A stretch of 6,109 nucleotides of DNA, from positions 1 to 6,109 of the forward strand of contig CAJOOL010000004.1 in the NCBI GenBank assembly GCA_905236115.1, given 5' to 3'. The notes below the pieces were generated by a model. That model searched no databases and was not told where the DNA came from. It worked only from the letters and a program-made list of their open reading frames with translations. The stretch comes from an uncultured Endomicrobiia bacterium (GTDB lineage: Bacteria > Elusimicrobiota > Endomicrobiia > Endomicrobiales > Endomicrobiaceae). This document shows, in pieces, positions 4,305 to 6,109 of the stretch. Positions within the stretch are counted from its first letter, which is position 1. The number at the start of each line of letters is the position of its first letter. A program made the position numbers and the translations under genes.

Positions 4305-4343
4305 AAAAAGAGGCGGTTATCATAAAAAGTTCCGCCTCTTTTT
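4305..4343. terminator. Bidirectional rho-independent terminator (pilin / pckG)
   Basis: AAAAAGAGGCGG (4305-4316) and CCGCCTCTTTTT (4332-4343) form a perfect 12-bp stem with a 15-nt loop. The GC-rich core is flanked by A's on the left and T's on the right, so it can terminate both the rightward pilin transcript and the leftward pckG transcript. Confidence 0.9.
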
Positions 4344-4397
4344 CAACCATTATTTTTTCCGCCGTTTCAACTTTTCAACTCTTCAACTATTCAACTT
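4342..4397. repeat. Phased 8-bp TTCAAC microsatellite after pckG
   Basis: TTCAAC recurs at 4366, 4374, 4382 and 4390, an exact 8-bp period giving four tandem units. A fifth copy at 4342 is 24 bp upstream and so in the same phase, with the intervening units degenerate. The array touches the pckG stop codon. On the coding strand of pckG it reads as GTTGAA units. Confidence 0.8.
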
Positions 4398-6109
4398 TAC
4401 TTATTAAACTTCGCTTTCAGGTCGTCAAGCTGTTTTCTAAGAGCTTCCGGCAGTCTGTTGCCGAACTTGGCATAAAATTCTTCTATCAAAGGAATTTCTT
4501 TCTGCCATTCTTCTTTGGAAACTTTAAAGAGTTTTTCCAAAGTTTCTTTGGATATATCCAGCCCCGATAAATCCATATCTTCTATCTTCGGGAACAAACC
4601 GATTTCTTTTTCTTCAGCTTGGACTTTTCCCTCAATTCTGTCAATCATCCATTTCAACACTCTGGAATTATCTCTGAAGCCAGGCCACATAAAGTGCCCG
4701 TCTTCGTCTTTTCTAAACCAGTTTACCATAAATATTTTGGGAAGATGTTTTGCTCTTTTTGCAAAGCTCAGCCAATGGCCGAAATAGTCGCCCATATTGT
4801 AACCGCAGAAAGGCAGCATTGACATAGGATCTCTTCTGACTGTTCCCTCTTTACCTGCTGCAGCCGCCGTAGTTTCCGAACCTATAATTGATGCATCAAA
4901 CACACCGTTTTCCCAGCTTGTGCTCTCATATACTAAAGGAATTGTGGATTTTCTTCTTCCGCCGAAAATGATACCGGAAATAGGAACTCCTTGAGGGTCG
5001 TCAAATTCCTTTGCAAGCGTCGGGCAGTTGTATGTAGAAACCGTAAATCTTGAATTTTTATGTGCGGCAACTTCACCGGAATTTTTATCATATTTTTTTC
5101 CGTGCCAGTCAATTAAGTTTTCCGGAGTTTCCGAATATCCTTCCCACCAAGGGGTATTGTCGTCCGCATTAACCGCGGTATTCGTATACAACGTCGGGAA
5201 GAACTTATTATTTTTCAAAGTTTCAACCATTATGGGATTGGTATTTTTGCCCGTTCCGGGTGCTACGCCGAAAAAGCCCATTTCAGGGTTCATTGCATAT
5301 AGTCTTCCGTCGGGACCAATATTTATCCAAGCAATATCGTCACCCAATGTCCAAACCTTATAACCTTTCAAAACAGGGTTCAACAAAGCAAGGTTTGTTT
5401 TTCCGCATGCTGACGGGAAAGAACCCAAGAAATAAGTTCTCTTACCTTTAGGGTCTTCAACACCGATAATAATCATGTGTTCTGCCAGCCAGCCCTCTTT
5501 GTAGCCCAAATAAGAACCTATTCTTAAAGAACAGCATTTTTTACCTAAAAGAGCGTTTCCGCCGTAACCGGAACCGAAACTCATAACAAGGTTTTCCTGC
5601 GGAAAGTGCATAATATATCTTCTTTCCGGATTGACATCGCCGATAGAGTGCATACCTTTGAAGAAGTCGTCGGAATTACCGATTTTTTCAACGGCAACTT
5701 TTCCGGTTCTTGTCATAATTCTCATACTTAATGCTACATAAACGGAATCGGTAACCTCAACACAGCATTTTGAATAAGGCGATTTAGGACTGCCCATAAG
5801 GAAAGGAATAACATACATCGTTCTTCCTTTCATACAGCCTTTAAACAGTGCATTTAATTTTTCTTTTGCTTCTTTCGGATCCATCCAGTTGTTGTTGGGA
5901 CCTGCGTCTTCTTTGTTCGGCAGACAGATAAATGTCAACTGTTCCGTTCTTGCAACATCGTTAGGGTTTGATCTGTGCCAATATGCTCCGAAAAATTCGT
6001 CTTGATTTAATTTTTCCAAAACAGGATGTCCGTCAATCTGTTCTTTCTCGCCGATTTCAACGAGTTTTTTTGCTTCCTCGTCGGAACCGTCCATCCAATA
6101 TACTTTGTC
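4397..6109 (-). CDS. pckG: GTP-dependent phosphoenolpyruvate carboxykinase (N-terminus outside window)
   Basis: 570 codons plus stop are visible. The frame stays open to the right edge (DKVYW precedes the ATG at 6094), so that ATG is internal and a short N-terminal part is missing from a protein usually near 600 residues. It interconverts oxaloacetate plus GTP with phosphoenolpyruvate, CO2 and GDP in the cytoplasm. In fermenters it can run either for gluconeogenesis or as a CO2-fixing, GTP-forming step toward succinate. Numbered from the ATG at 6094, visible motifs are GSGYGGNALLGKKCCSLRIG (174-193), the P-loop FPSACGKTNLALL (226-238) with the reactive Cys230 characteristic of the GTP-type enzyme, GDDIAW (251-256) as kinase-2 metal site, and NPEMGFFGVAPGTG (269-282). 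GGRRKSTIPLVYE lies further on. No frameshift is seen. It is convergent with the pilin gene and shares the terminator at 4305-4343. Confidence 0.96.
   Translation of the reverse strand, partial: DKVYWMDGSDEEAKKLVEIGEKEQIDGHPVLEKLNQDEFFGAYWHRSNPNDVARTEQLTFICLPNKEDAGPNNNWMDPKEAKEKLNALFKGCMKGRTMYVIPFLMGSPKSPYSKCCVEVTDSVYVALSMRIMTRTGKVAVEKIGNSDDFFKGMHSIGDVNPERRYIMHFPQENLVMSFGSGYGGNALLGKKCCSLRIGSYLGYKEGWLAEHMIIIGVEDPKGKRTYFLGSFPSACGKTNLALLNPVLKGYKVWTLGDDIAWINIGPDGRLYAMNPEMGFFGVAPGTGKNTNPIMVETLKNNKFFPTLYTNTAVNADDNTPWWEGYSETPENLIDWHGKKYDKNSGEVAAHKNSRFTVSTYNCPTLAKEFDDPQGVPISGIIFGGRRKSTIPLVYESTSWENGVFDASIIGSETTAAAAGKEGTVRRDPMSMLPFCGYNMGDYFGHWLSFAKRAKHLPKIFMVNWFRKDEDGHFMWPGFRDNSRVLKWMIDRIEGKVQAEEKEIGLFPKIEDMDLSGLDISKETLEKLFKVSKEEWQKEIPLIEEFYAKFGNRLPEALRKQLDDLKAKFNK

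Noticed and set aside
6092..6094. ATG at 6094 as the true start of pckG
   Set aside because: The frame continues in family-like sequence (KVYW before MDGS) to the window edge, so the start lies outside.

Overview
The window is low-GC bacterial DNA. A class III (GFTLVEL-type) prepilin with an unusual leader, a GTP-dependent PEP carboxykinase, and short palindromic repeats of the 'TGTCATCCCCGA ... TCGGGGATC' kind together suggest an Elusimicrobiota-like gut bacterium (Endomicrobium/Elusimicrobium type). This placement is inference from remembered gene style. No rRNA or other taxonomic marker is present.

Layout. 1-33 is an inverted repeat that probably ends an upstream transcript. 62-800 is a two-gene toxin-antitoxin module, toxin first: a RelE/HigB-like toxin overlapping a HigA-like antitoxin by 16 bp. 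Its strong promoter sits so close to the start codon that the mRNA is probably leaderless. 801-975 is a non-coding gap with nested inverted repeats. 976-2253 is cinA (NMN deamidase) and 2389-2808 is ruvX/yqgF. The 135 bp between them are largely two copies of a 30-bp palindromic repeat. 2869-3210 on the minus strand is an XRE-type regulator with a C-terminal coiled coil. A third repeat copy separates it from the convergent ruvX.

3211-3611 (about 400 bp) has no ordinary protein gene but is the most interesting stretch. It holds a near-consensus promoter facing right, embedded in a large AT-rich dyad centred at 3262.5. An apparently structured transcript of about 180 nt follows, ending in a long hairpin plus U-tract. 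The terminator shares its 5' strand with an alternative stem, which is the architecture of an attenuator, riboswitch or structured sRNA. Next come another copy of the palindromic repeat, a 'GTCATTGCGAGG' repeat, and a perfect 8-bp hairpin just ahead of the pilin ribosome-binding site.

3612-4130 is a type IV pilin-like protein. Its 36-residue leader contains an in-frame, reverse-oriented copy of the same 30-bp repeat. 4131-4260 is AT-rich with nothing recognisable. 4261-4304 is a hairpin, 4305-4343 is a strong bidirectional terminator, and 4342-4397 is a short phased TTCAAC repeat. 4397-6109 on the minus strand is GTP-PEP carboxykinase, whose N-terminus lies outside the window.

The genes do not form one pathway. 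The window combines housekeeping genes (cinA, ruvX, pckG) with accessory parts (toxin-antitoxin module, XRE regulator with candidate RNA, pilin) separated by interspersed palindromes. The plausible functional unit is XRE regulator / dyad operator / structured leader RNA / pilin. It is inferred from layout only.
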